DNA of 64,000 bases from Hofstenia miamia (taxonomy: Eukaryota > Xenacoelomorpha > Acoela > Hofsteniidae): contig CABFPE010000184.1 in NCBI GenBank assembly GCA_900660155.1, positions 938,179 to 1,002,178 of the forward strand, given 5' to 3'. Under the pieces are notes generated by a model. That model did no database searches. It was given only the letters and a program-made list of their open reading frames with translations, and had not been told where the DNA came from. This document shows positions 47,776 through 57,589 of this stretch, in pieces. A program made the translations under genes and the position numbers. The first letter of the stretch is position 1. Each line of letters opens with the position of its first letter.

Positions 47776-48144
47776 TCAATGTTGGATGTATGTTTCGAAC
47801 GCATGAAGTGTAATACCGTCCCCTAAGGTATATTGGTTTATTAGAAGAGACTGCTTCAATTTTTTTCTAAATTTTTTATAGTTTTTTTCTATTCCCGTTT
47901 CATAATCTAAATTATTCCACAATTTAATTGATATGTGATGAAAGCTATTAGAATTTTTATGTTTTCTACATCTGTTTGGAGGTTTTTTGTAGCATCAAAA
48001 GCATTTTTTGCGGTACTAATTAGGCATGTGTCATCGGCATATTGGTAAATGTCGTTGTTTTTAACATGTTTTATTATATCATTTACAAAAATTGCAAATA
48101 AAATAGGGCCAAGTACAGTGCCTTGGGGTACCCCACGGTCAGTC
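47776..48144 (-). pseudogene. LINE Z ORF2: RT catalytic block joined to C-terminus
   Basis: From the N at 48145 the minus strand reads TDRGVPQGTVLGPILFAIFV then NDIIKHVKNNDIYQYADDTC, with the intact catalytic YADD at about 48031-48042. Soon after LQTDVEN it jumps to KNSNSFHHISIKLWNNLDYE, the extreme C-terminus, ending TYIQH-stop at 47776. About the last third of the RT/thumb region is therefore deleted. The other copy of the block (48536-48885) keeps it, so the join is a deletion in one allele or copy. Confidence 0.8.
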
Positions 48145-48145
48145 N

Positions 48146-48534
48146 TTATTGATGTTTAATTCATTTATTTCAGATGAAAGATCTTTATATTTTCCAATAA
48201 ATTTATGGACGTATCGCCATTTTTCTCGAGTAGAATTTAATTTATTAAAGAATTTTTGCCGAGATTTAGATAACTTTTTTTTCTTAATTGCTTAATTACT
48301 TCCTTTGATTTCTCGTAATTGGTCCAATTAGTCTTTGTCGGCTCGGATTTCGCAAGATCAATTAATTCTCGCTTAATTATTACTAGTTCACGGACTTGAT
48401 TATCGTCGGTGTTTGGAAAAGGAAATTTAATTGCTTTGATCTTAACCCTTCGCATCTTAATTGGTGCAACACTGTTTAATGCTTTGTAGATTCCTTTTGC
48501 AATGTAATTAATCATTTTAGGTCCAGAATTTAAC
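48146..48534 (-). repeat. Probable mis-placed second copy of 49042-49430 (LINE Z linker)
   Basis: Bounded by single Ns. It repeats the endonuclease-RT linker region (KSEPTKTNWTNYEKSKEVIK and flanks) with a few percent difference and small indels. Its position between two RT blocks is out of order for the element, so an assembly insertion or allele is the best explanation. Confidence 0.85.
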
Positions 48535-48535
48535 N

Positions 48536-48885
48536 TATCTCCACTCCTAAATAGCTGACTGAATCACTTTGCTTTATTTGCTTATTATTTATCTTTAGTT
48601 CTATATCACTTATTTCTTTGTGCCTTCGGTGAAAAAATTATAAATTGAGTTTTGTCAATATTTAGTTTTAGTTGATTATTTGTAAAATAATTGTTTAAGT
48701 TTTCTACATCTGTTTGGAGGTTTTTTGTAGCATCAAAAGCATTTTTTGCGGTACTAATTAGGCATGTGTCATCGGCATATTGGTAAATGTCGTTGTTTTT
48801 AACATGTTTTATTATATCATTTACAAAAATTGCAAATAAAATAGGGCCAAGTACAGTGCCTTGGAGTTCCTTAATGTTTTCTAAT
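48536..48885 (-). pseudogene. LINE Z ORF2: RT catalytic and following block
   Basis: The minus strand reads LQGTVLGPILF-like text and then YADDTCLISTAKNAFDATKN at 48726-48780. It keeps what 47776-48144 lacks: LNNYFTNNQLKLNIDKTQFI, IFSPKAQR and, after a one-base shift, KQSDSVSYLGVEI before the N at 48535. The YLGV motif is the standard post-catalytic RT motif. The RT palm/finger motifs upstream (NYRPIS, KAFD) are missing between this block and the linker. Confidence 0.78.
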
Positions 48886-48926
48886 TCATTGATTGTAGCA
48901 AGTCTAAAGGAAAATTGTTTTGATTG

Positions 48927-49953
48927 TTAGAGATTATCAGAATTTTGTGTTTTCTTATAAGGTGGAAAATCGAAATTTCCCAGTTCTTTGAATGTTGAAT
49001 TTAAATGATTTAGTATTTGAGTTTTGTCTGTTACGGCCATATTATTGATGTTTAATTCATTTATTTCAGATGAAAGACCTTTAGATTTTCCAATAAATTT
49101 ATGGATGTATCGCCATTTTTCTCGAGTAGAATTTAATTGATTAAAGAATTTTTGCCGAGCTTTAGATAAATTTTTTGTTCTTAATTGCTTAATTACTTCC
49201 TTTGATTTTTCGTAATTGGTCCAATTAGTCTTTGTCGGCTCGGATTTTGCAAGATCAAATAATTTTCGCTTAATTGATACTAGTTCACGGACTTGATTAT
49301 CGTCGGTGTTTGAAAAAGGAAATTTAATTGCTTTGATCTTAACCCTTCGCTTCTTAATTGGTGCAACACTGTTTAATGTCTTGTAGATTCCTTTTGCAAT
49401 GTAATTAATCATTTTAGGTCCAGAATTTAACCTGTAAATATAGTTAAATGGGGTGTTTCTTAGGGCCTTTTCCATTTTTTCATCAGAGTAAGATAAATAG
49501 TCCCTTGCATATATGAATTTAAATTGCTTGTTTTTAATAGTTTTGTTACTAATATATGTACACAGTGCATGATCACTAAATGATTCAAACATTAAGGATT
49601 TGAAGGAATCATCAGAATTAGTAAAAAAGTAATCAATTAAATTGTTCATTCGAGTTGGACAAACTGTATTAACACAACGAAGATTACAAGTAGCAGACAT
49701 TTCATTTATAGAGTTTCGTTGATATGAATTAAAGTAATTAATATTAAAGTCACCGAATATACTTAGAGAGTTATAATTATGACATATTTCAGATATTTCG
49801 TTGAATTTGTAATTTAGATATTCAACTAGATAATTTTTATTTGAATTATAAGTTACGTTTATCAATTCTTTTTGGAAACAGTTCTCTATTGATTTTATTT
49901 CTATCCACAGCGATTCAAATATTTCATGATAAATTTCATATTCAGATTTACGG
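48927..49953 (-). pseudogene. LINE Z ORF2: endonuclease C-terminal half and linker
   Basis: An open frame of about 340 codons on the minus strand. It begins inside the endonuclease/exonuclease/phosphatase domain (EYEIYHEIFESLWIEI). It contains FGDFNINYF (49728-49757) and FSDHALCTY (about 49558-49585), the two C-terminal catalytic motifs with Asp/Asn and Asp/His, then the basic linker (KKRRVKIKAIKFPF) and KWRYIHKFIGKSKGLSSEIN. The domain's N-terminal catalytic residues are absent, and the text before 49953 is interrupted by the N and an inserted copy of ORF1. As the longest undamaged frame in the window this copy is relatively young, but it is incomplete. Confidence 0.82.
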
Positions 49954-49954
49954 N

Positions 49955-50061
49955 ACGTGGTTTGGTTAGACAGAAGATTATGTGAGCGGACATTTCGCAG
50001 GATACTGCTTCCAATGATTAATGAGGTTGTACCAGGTTTGATCGATTTTACTTGACTTCGT
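49955..50061 (-). repeat. 107-bp mis-placed copy of 50632-50738 (LINE Z ORF1)
   Basis: Bounded by single Ns at 49954 and 50062. It differs from 50632-50738 at about four positions. It places the esterase GSSILRN block in the middle of ORF2, which is out of order for the element. It is probably an assembly artefact or a second allele. Confidence 0.88.
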
Positions 50062-50185
50062 NAGATGTAAGTGATTTCTGTGTTGTGTTTGCAAGTGAAC
50101 ATGTATATAGTATATATGTACATTTCGGAAGACAAAATATATAACTATACATAATACATAAGAAGACATCGACGCGAAGAGGAGC

Positions 50186-51079
50186 TTATGACTTTGGAGT
50201 AAGAAACGTGAAGAGTACGGAATGATGTTTGATTCCATTGCCAGAAAGATGAATCCCATCGTGGGATAGGAGACTACAATCGATGGTTCTTCGTGATAAC
50301 ATGAATCTTTTGAAAACAGGGATGACATTGAACTTGTTAGAAGAGACGTGTGATAAGACTTCGTTAAATTCATCAAATGATGTGATTTTGTTGTAAGAAT
50401 GAATATTTGGAGATGGTGTAATTTCTAAGAAGTAGATGAAACCTGGTGAGAATTTAAGACGAATCTGTTCAACTAGATGATTGATATTTGATTTGAATGT
50501 TCGAACATCAGTGGAGTGTATTGCATCGATTAGACCAGTGTTTAGAATGACAGAATTGACGTGAACTTTTGGATATTGCGAGATCTTTTCAGCAAGACGT
50601 CTAGAATTGTGACCAGGATAAGAATGGATGGACGTGGTTTGGTTAGGTAGAAGATTATGTGAGCGGACATTTCGAAGGATGCTGCTTCCAATGATTAATG
50701 AGGTTGTACCAGGTTTGATCGATTTTACTTGACTTCGTGGTTTGTCAGATTTTCTTCTTGGAGACTGGGTGGATTTTTGAAGGAAATATAGCGATGTTCG
50801 GAAGGAGAATCGACTGTTTGTGTTGAACAGGATGCATTGATTGAGCAAGCAGATTTGGTAGGAGAAGATTGTGTTGCAGCATTGGAGACAGAGTTGAGTG
50901 AGCATTTAAAAAGAAGTAGAAGAGCTTCAGCGGCGTTTTCTTTGTCGAGAAGAGAGAACATTTGATGCAGCGGCGTTTTCTTTTTATCTTTCATTAGAAA
51001 AGATGCCACATCAAATAGCTTTTCGCGTATCGCTTCTGCGAGCGAGAGAGAAACCCGACCGTCCACTGCCGGAGCAAGC

Positions 51080-51081
<2 letters not shown>
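50186..51081 (-). pseudogene. LINE Z ORF1 with SGNH/GDSL-type esterase domain (one frameshift)
   Basis: The minus strand starts MLAPAVDGRVSLSLAEAIRE at 51081, with a helical N-terminus and a Ser-rich spacer. A frameshift near 50770 moves it to the frame of SPRRKSDKPRSQVKSIKPG. The esterase domain follows: SLIIGSSILRNV (GDS-like, with the nucleophile Ser kept but D replaced by S; 50674-50709), YPGHNSRRLAEKI, VILNTGLIDA (the G-x-N-D-like block, altered) and LLSHDGIHLSGNG (the D-x-x-H catalytic end; 50238-50270). It stops at 50186. In CR1-group LINEs such ORF1 esterases are known and are thought to act on membranes or RNP assembly; their exact role is unclear. With a single frameshift it is the best-preserved ORF1 here. 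Confidence 0.8.

Positions 51082-51141
<60 letters not shown>
51080..51141. repeat. (AAT)n microsatellite at the LINE Z 5' edge
   Basis: About twenty AAT units between the minus-strand LINE Z and a plus-strand RTE-like tail. On the minus strand it reads (TTA)n immediately before ORF1, the same unit as the tails of family Z copies at 58.7 and 59.1 kb. Frames giving poly-Y or poly-L here are artefacts. Confidence 0.95.
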
Positions 51142-51144
51142 CTA

Positions 51145-51500
51145 GGATTCGAGGCATAGCAGTAGTAGATAACGGAGAAAAATGGAAACAGGGATAGAAT
51201 ATTTGAATCAAAGGACAGGAATGTAGAAAACGAGGAGAAGGATACGATTGACAAGTACAGGAAGTTAACAGAAGAACTAGAAAAATGTGATAGCTAGAGG
51301 AAGTTGAACTACTCCCAGTAGTAACATGGAGTACTAGGAGCAATAATAAAAAGCATGACATATTTGGAGATGTTAAGATTACTATATGGAACGCAGTTGT
51401 AGCATAGAAGGCAACACTGTTAGGAACACCTAAAATTCTGAGTAAAGTGCTGAGACTCACTTAAAACTGGTAAGTTCTCTGAGCTAAGAGTCACCCTAAA
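51145..51500 (+). mobile_element. RTE-like LINE C-terminal remnant, plus strand
   Basis: The plus strand reads DRNVENEEKDTIDKYRKLTE then, with stops, WSTRSNNKKH-like text and KATLLGTPKILSKVLRL. This matches the tail of the copy at 6890-7592 (KEKIDKYRELAEEIERLW). It is an old, diverged copy: the conserved 3' text (GGTAAGTTCTCTGAGCTAAG) is still recognisable. Confidence 0.6.
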
Positions 51501-51644
51501 GTGAAGATGTGAGAAAAAGAGATAAAAATAATCTGTAGTTTAATCCATAAAATACAACTGATTTACAAAAAATGAAACAAAATGATAGTTTAATTAATGA
51601 GATGATCTGAGATGTCGATCAAAAATAGTATTAAATAATTTACC

Positions 51645-51667
51645 TTATATATATATATATATATATG
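51645..51667. repeat. (TA)n microsatellite
   Basis: Short uninterrupted (TA)n run. Confidence 0.9.
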
Positions 51668-51689
51668 TTTTTGAATTTTTGGTCATAGT

Positions 51690-52440
51690 CAGTTCTAGAA
51701 GGTATCATTTTCGGAATAACATTGCACAGCTTTTAAAATTGGGCTTTAGCTATAATCTTTGTATGGAGATAGTTGTCTATAATGCCTGTATATAATCACC
51801 AATACACAAAGTCGACTTATCAAGGAGATATTTAGGGGGAGCACCCCAAACTTGAATTCCATAATGTAAAATAGACTCAACCAATTATCTATATAACAAG
51901 CTCAATTCGTGCTTCGTGTTTACCCATGTGCTTAGGTCGAAAGAGAAACAATTGGCTAGAAGTCTCCTCACTCTTCTGTAAGTATAGGGACCAAAAGAGC
52001 GATTGTCAATAAATCCAATACAATTATTTCAATTATGATTTTCGCCATAAACAGGACGAATAACAAAGTTTTCGGGATTCTTTACTTGAATATCCTAAGA
52101 TTACAGTTATTTGTCAGCTAAGCGAAGCTTCTTCAGCTTTATCCAGGCCAATATCCAGCTTTCCTAATTAGAGAATGGTAACTTAGCAATAAAACTGTTA
52201 CAGGATTCTATGAGTAGAAGGAGGTGAATTGCCTCTGCCATTACCTTCTGATCATGTTTGAAGACTCCTGATGGCTCTCTTATCCAAAGGTTGCAATCTG
52301 CAAGAGAAAAATTCTTCCAAAATCGGTGACCCATGTCTCCCTACATCTAATTCCAAGAGGCTATGAGAAGCTTCAAGAACCATCCACGACTCAACTCAGT
52401 AGAATCTGTTGTGCAAAAGAATAATTCAATTGATTTGGAA
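51690..52440 (-). mobile_element. LINE RT C-terminal remnant of another family, minus strand
   Basis: The clearest part is on the minus strand at 51805-51882: VESILHYGIQVWGAPPKYLL. It has the [IV]-E-S-x-L-x-Y-G-x-x-V-W-G pattern that follows the RT domain in Jockey/CR1-group LINEs. Upstream are GPYTYRRVRRLLANCFSFDL and WVNTKHELSLLYR, which fit the thumb/connection segment. The rest is shifted or unrecognisable. G+C is higher than in the flanks. No tail was recognised. Confidence 0.55.
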
Positions 52441-54298
52441 TAAAAAGATTTCAATACATTATTAAGGTGAGTGTTGAGATGTTGTTTTTTTTCAATGTGT
52501 GGAGATGAATGCACAAATCTTGGATTCCATGTTTAATGCAATTTTTAATTGATGTGAGAGAAGCATTTGAGGAGTAGCCACCCAATGTTTCAGAAAGTCA
52601 AAAAATATTTCAGTTTCAATGCAATTGGTTTTTGTTAATAGAATATACATGTATATTCCATGTTTTTCAGCATTTTAGACTAAATCATTAGATAGTAATT
52701 TGTATTTAATGATAGCAGGTGGAGGTAGGTAATTATTAGACGCATTGATTGTAGCGATGATGGAAGATAGGTTTCCCAACAGCTTGGCACTTATTTCTAG
52801 AAAAATGTTGAAAAAACTATTTTTTGTTGTGACAATTTTTATGATTTTGCTTTACAAATATTTTGCTTTATATTTAAAAATTTAATTTACGTCAAGTGTT
52901 TAAGAGGCTGCTTATTTAGTTTAAAAAGCATAGAGATACTATAAATTTTACTTTAATCTTCTGCAATATAGGATTTTCCTTTCAAGGAAAGGGTTAGGGT
53001 CAAGCATTGACAACAATTTATTCTTTCAACTATGCTGTATGTAGTTGTACTTAAGCAAAAATGTCACATTTTTTGGATTCTCCAGCTTGTGTATTTGAAC
53101 CATTTAAAAAATACGACAAAATAAAACTTTGTTCCTCAAACAAATGAATTTGTTTGAAAAACTGCTTCTTTTTGAAGAACAATAAATATATATACCAGTT
53201 GGTATTACAATCCCTTCATTCATTTTCAAGACATTTGATTAACTATTCTTTAAAATAAGATCACTTAATTTGTTATCTACTGTGATCCCTAGGCACTAGA
53301 AAAGCGAGCACTCCGTGAGAACAAATTTACATCTGTTGTTTCAAATGCGAAAATTAAGCAATAGAAACAAAATTTCTACAAACAACAAATTCAATGAGAC
53401 TATCAACATAATTGGAAGTATACGTATCTGCCAGAGTTTTGCTGAATGTATAATGCAGCAAACAAGAAATGCTTAAATGTCATTTTGATTCATTGTCGCT
53501 TTTCAGGTTTAAGTAACCATTTTTATATAGTTTTTGAACTGCTATATGCTTTGCAATTTTGCTATCGCGAAGATTTAGCTTCGCGATAAAATTTGGACAA
53601 ATACATTCTTCAAAAAAAATTTTGACCTTTAATAGTCTCAGATCCATTAGGAAATTTTAAATAAGAAACTCAGTAGGAAATTACATCTCATTGTATAATT
53701 TATGAGCAGAATCTTAGAGCTAATTTTCCAATGATTTTGGCTGATTTAAAAAAACACATTATTTTTCAAGTGATAATTTTTCGCGGGTAAGAATGTCTAT
53801 CCTTTGATTAGTAAAATTTTGGTAGATGAACCCATAACTGATAATAGTCCCCTCCATTCTGAAAATATATGACTCGTAAGTTGGAGATTAAATTTCAGTT
53901 CTCTACATTTGTAATTTGAATTTGCTATCAATTTTCACATTCATAAGAAAGTCTAAATCTAAATAGTTATACATACTAAAGATGAATTAGGAAAAAGAAT
54001 GACACTTTTTAGTGATGTATATTCTTCTTTTTTTCAAAATGGCAATAAAAATCATAAGTTAAGTGAATAACTTAAGCCAAGAAAAACATGAACAGATTTT
54101 ATTTTTGGTCATTAATATCACCTTTAATAACACTACACATGTATAAACTAGTATTGATTTTCAAATTTGGAGACAGTTCAACTTGATCTAATCTCATTCT
54201 TCATACAAGGTTTTGATCTAGTTAGTTTGTCTACTTTAAATAGCGTTTCTCCCTATCAATATTTCAATTGGTTAATGTAGATAACTTCCAAAAAAGAT
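52441..54298. other. No recognisable gene
   Basis: AT-rich; nothing supported upstream of the plus-strand receptor exon. Confidence 0.5.
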
Positions 54299-54312
54299 CA
54301 CTAGATGGTGCA
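54299..54312 (+). promoter_or_regulatory. TAGATGG element upstream of receptor exon 3
   Basis: CACTAGATGGTGCAG-like text lies 30-40 bases upstream of the start codon. It is similar to the AATAGATGGCGT core upstream of the two minus-strand paralogues, in the same orientation relative to the gene. Confidence 0.35.
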
Positions 54313-54347
54313 GAAATATTTTTGTTTTCATATTCATTACAATGAAA

Positions 54348-54468
54348 ATGCTTCATAAATCAGTAGACTATGTAAAATCGATTTATTTTCTAATATCATA
54401 TACGTCTGCAATGAAATTGATTCTTCCTGACAACTACGACAAAGAACTCCGACCGAACTTTGGAACAG
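54348..54468 (+). CDS. First coding exon of a Cys-loop ligand-gated channel, paralogue 3
   Basis: The frame reads MLHKSVDYVKSIYFLISYTS then AMKLILPDNYDKELRPNFGT, ending ..GGAACAG|GTAATC in phase 1, exactly as in the two minus-strand exons. An ATG six bases upstream (54342) is an alternative start. The block LPDNYDKELRPNFGT differs from the others (LPDDYDKEVRPHFGT) by D/N, V/L and H/N only, all conservative, while the signal region has diverged completely. That implies purifying selection on the mature N-terminus. The role by family is the extracellular ligand-binding N-terminus of an anion-channel subunit. No second exon was recognised in the 9.5 kb downstream, where long introns and element insertions would be expected. 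Confidence 0.72.
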
Positions 54469-56149
54469 GTAATCAATTTTATAGCTTTTGTATTAAATGA
54501 AAAAATTTATTGTGTTATAAAATTTTTGCAGAATCTGCGCTTAAATTCAATATATTTCAAGCAAACGTTTTAATATTATTGAATTTTGGAAAGAAAATTG
54601 TTTAAAAATCCTTTCTGATAAACAAGCACAAACTTTCATAATTTAGAAAAAAATCCATTAATATCAAGAAGCTATGCGAAATGTTTAGCTGGTAATTCTC
54701 TTAACTACATATGATTCTAAAAACAATTAATTTATAAAAACGAGAAAAATAATTTTTTTTGGAAAAGCATCACTAACGAAATTCAAGCTGATTTAATTAT
54801 ATCTATATGATATTGATGATAAACAAGATCATGAAATTCTAGTAATATATGCCTACATTGAATTTTATAAAAAATGAAGGTTTTAAAATCTCATATAAAT
54901 GCTCTTTAGTTTTTATATGAATATACAAATATAATTTACCATTTATGCATGTATTGTTATGAAATTTCCCAATTGAGATCATTATAACATAAGCTTAGAA
55001 TGTCTTAAATTTAAATAACTTAATTTTTTATTTATATTTTACCACACATAGTTGAGGATCAAACCGAAATATATAGCAATTTTATAACCAATAAGATTAT
55101 ATTAAATAATTTTTCACTAAAATATTTGTTGCTATTGCAACTTTGAAAGATACGAGATAATAAACTTAAGTTAAACAAATCAGCATATTGGTACACACAT
55201 TCCATTTTTTATGTCATACGATGTTTTGCAGCGATTGTACGCCATGCATTATGGTAAGCAAATGATTTCAGACGTTTCGGAAAAGTTAAAACTAATGAAA
55301 ATTTTCAATAAGAACCAAATGCGTATAAATGTAAATACTTTTTCAAAGTTTTTAAATCCTTTCAAAACTTAATCAAAGTATTTTTCATTAAATTAACTTC
55401 CTAAGTTAATTGAATGCTGTTTACACCGACATGGGAAACGTCTGTCTCCAAATCGGCGCTAATCACTCGGAACGTAGACATTCGAGCGCAAAATAAACGT
55501 AAATCGAATATATATGTCGTGTGAAGTGTCTAAGTCTAGGGTGACCTGACAATTTTGAAGTATGACATAAAGTACATAAAATATAAATTTACTTACGACC
55601 TTATAAAAAATACATTATAAAAAGGAGAGTTTGACGGTATTTGTAGTTCGGCAGGGTACTTTTTTTAAAAATAATCCCGTGGTTGTTGGTTACGATTTAT
55701 CTATGTTTATTGAATATTGTTTTAGCACAAAGTCATATTAACTTAAGCACATAAAAAATACTTTAAAACCATAATAGCTAATTAAATAATCAAGGTTTTT
55801 GCCCGTTTATACAAGCTTGTCTAAGCATTCCACATGCATGTATTCGTTAGCAGGGGTTGTATTTGGATGACATTTTTTCAATGTTATCTGCTGTGGTACG
55901 ATTACTATTACCACTGGGCTTTATTAAACTATAAATACACGATTATAAAGAATAACATAAATATAACAAATATAAGTAATGTTTACAAAAATTCAATGAT
56001 TTTGCATTCATATCATTGCATGAACATAAAAAGAAGCCATTTATATCTATTATTTCATATGAATTTTCTAATTCATATAGAATATCATACAGTTTATACA
56101 GTTTCTTTTTGCTAATTCTTTGATTTTCAAAGAAATAAAATTCTTTTTT
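54469..56149. other. No recognised exon; expected intron 1 of receptor exon 3
   Basis: AT-rich. At about 55228-55255 a TTTTGCAG / ATTATG|GTAAGC pair would bracket a 22-base micro-exon, but its translation fits no receptor segment and I do not call it. The open frame 55834-56115 (+) has no known domain. Confidence 0.4.
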
Positions 56150-57060
56150 CAGAATTAGAAAGCTGACAATACGGTTAATCTATTAAATTACCACTAATTA
56201 GTAGTATTTTTTTTGTTTTCTTTTACAACAAATAAATAGCCATTAGTTTTTCGGTGATTTTAAATTCATATGAAATATAGTCTAAAATTTTCATTAAATC
56301 ACATTTTCCATGGATTTTATCTATTAATTGATAAGCATTATTTAATTGAAGAAATATTAAAGCTGTTAGGTAAATTTATGGCATTTTTGTATTTAATATT
56401 ACTTATTCATCGTAAGCATTTTTTCAAACTTTTCAAGATTATTTACATGTATATCTGTGGAGTTTGCATTCCAAATAGGAAGGGTATAAAATAAATCTGG
56501 TAGGGTAATTGACTTGAATATTTTCAATTTAGTTGATGATGGTGAAGATAAATTTCGTCATAATTGTAATAATAACACAGTAGATTTTTTGATTTTGAAC
56601 TACTTTGATATGACCACAATAAATTATATGATATATAAACGTCTAAATCTTTGATATGCTTTGAAGTATGAATCGGAATATCTTCAGTTTCTATTTTATG
56701 TGATATATGTGAAGAATTGATAATCCTTAGTGGACATTTATTAAAGTGAAATTTCACTTTATTAGTTGTAGCCATTTTATAATTCTTTCAATATCAATCT
56801 CTAAATCTTGAAAATATTTGAAATGCTTACATCACCAGCAAAAATATAGCAAAGTCACTAACAACTATTTGGTAGATCATTTATAAAAGCTATGAATAGT
56901 ATTGGAGCTAAAATTGATCCATGTGGGATACCACTCGTAATATTACAGCTGTTGGATATGGTCTTTCGAAATTTAATTACTTAAAAGCGATTTTTCAAGT
57001 ACGACGCTAATAATTTTCAAAAATTTTAAATAGCAGTTTTTTAATTAATTTCCCATGCAA
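56150..57060 (-). mobile_element. LINE RT remnant of a third family, minus strand
   Basis: The minus strand reads YLKNRF near 56990 and ITSGIPHGSILAPILFIAF then INDLPN at 56871-56938 (standard SG-[VI]-PQGS-[VI]-LGP-x-LF; here Q to H and G to A). The catalytic box FAGD is near 56845 (A-D-D altered). It continues with NKVKFHFNKCPLRIIN, KDLDVYISYNLLW (standard KDLGV) at 56600-56775, and WNANSTDIHVNNLEKFEKML near 56430-56480. Many stops are present; two catalytic-motif changes show it is dead. Confidence 0.68.
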
Positions 57061-57466
57061 ATTTTCTATATGCAAATGTTGCAGATATCATCTGTGTAAT
57101 ATTCAATTAATGCGTAGATATATTTCATTAGATAACACTAGAATAATCAATCTATCACTTCTTGAATGTTAGTTTACAATAACAGTATAGTTTATTGTCT
57201 ACCCAATTATCACATACTTCAATTAATCCAAAATTATTACACTCGTACAATTTGCTGCTGAAAATTAATAATCATATTACAACGTTTTATTAACTCATTT
57301 TGTATCCGGTCATAGAATTTTTAGTTTATTACCAAGGAATCTTTTAAAAAATTTTTAAAAAAACACTTATTTACTCAATTTATTACAGAACAATAATAAG
57401 CAACTCAAATGTATTTTATAACGCCTTTTAACACGATTTGCAAAATGCTTTAGGTAAATATTAATG
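57061..57466. other. No recognisable gene
   Basis: AT-rich spacer between two minus-strand LINE remnants. Confidence 0.5.
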
Positions 57467-57565
57467 TATTATTATTATTATTATTTTATTACTTCTCAGT
57501 TTCATGCTGGTATCCCTCTCAGTTCGGGGAACTCACCAGTTCCCAGAGAGTCTGAGAGCTGTTAA
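57467..57565 (-). mobile_element. RTE-like LINE 3' end with (ATT)n tail, minus strand
   Basis: The minus strand reads CTCTCAGACTCTCTGGGAAC, then TTCCCCGAACTGAGAGGGAT and ACCAGCAT, followed by (AAT)n on that strand (57467-57489). It matches the 3' end of the copy at 6890-7592 (CTCAGACTCTCTGGGAACTG ... GGGATACCAGCAT). Only about 100 bases remain. Confidence 0.8.
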
Positions 57566-57589
57566 ATTAAAAAATTACGGATTTTAACA

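Larger units (their letters stand above)
47602..51081 (-). mobile_element. CR1-like LINE with esterase-type ORF1 (family Z), minus strand
   Basis: Read on the minus strand: ORF1 with an SGNH-hydrolase domain (51081-50186), an ORF2 endonuclease piece with GDFNIN and SDHALC (49954-48927), RT pieces with GVPQGTVLGPILF and YADDTCLI, and the C-terminal end stopping at 47776-47778. The 3' UTR contains GAGCAATAAATTTGCTTTGA and ends near 47602. The 5' edge abuts an (AAT)n run. The arrangement of esterase ORF1 plus endonuclease/RT ORF2 is established for CR1-group LINEs. Part of the RT and the endonuclease N-terminus are missing. Four single Ns (48145, 48535, 49954, 50062) with local repeats show that two copies or alleles have been spliced together in the assembly. 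Confidence 0.82.

Noticed and set aside
51011-51460. Minus-strand frames with poly-Y or poly-L
   Set aside because: They read through the (AAT)n microsatellite and antisense of an RTE-like tail.
55228-55255. 22-base micro-exon between TTTTGCAG and GTAAGC after receptor exon 3
   Set aside because: The translation does not fit any Cys-loop segment, and the length would shift the reading phase away from the usual one; splice-like pairs this close arise by chance.
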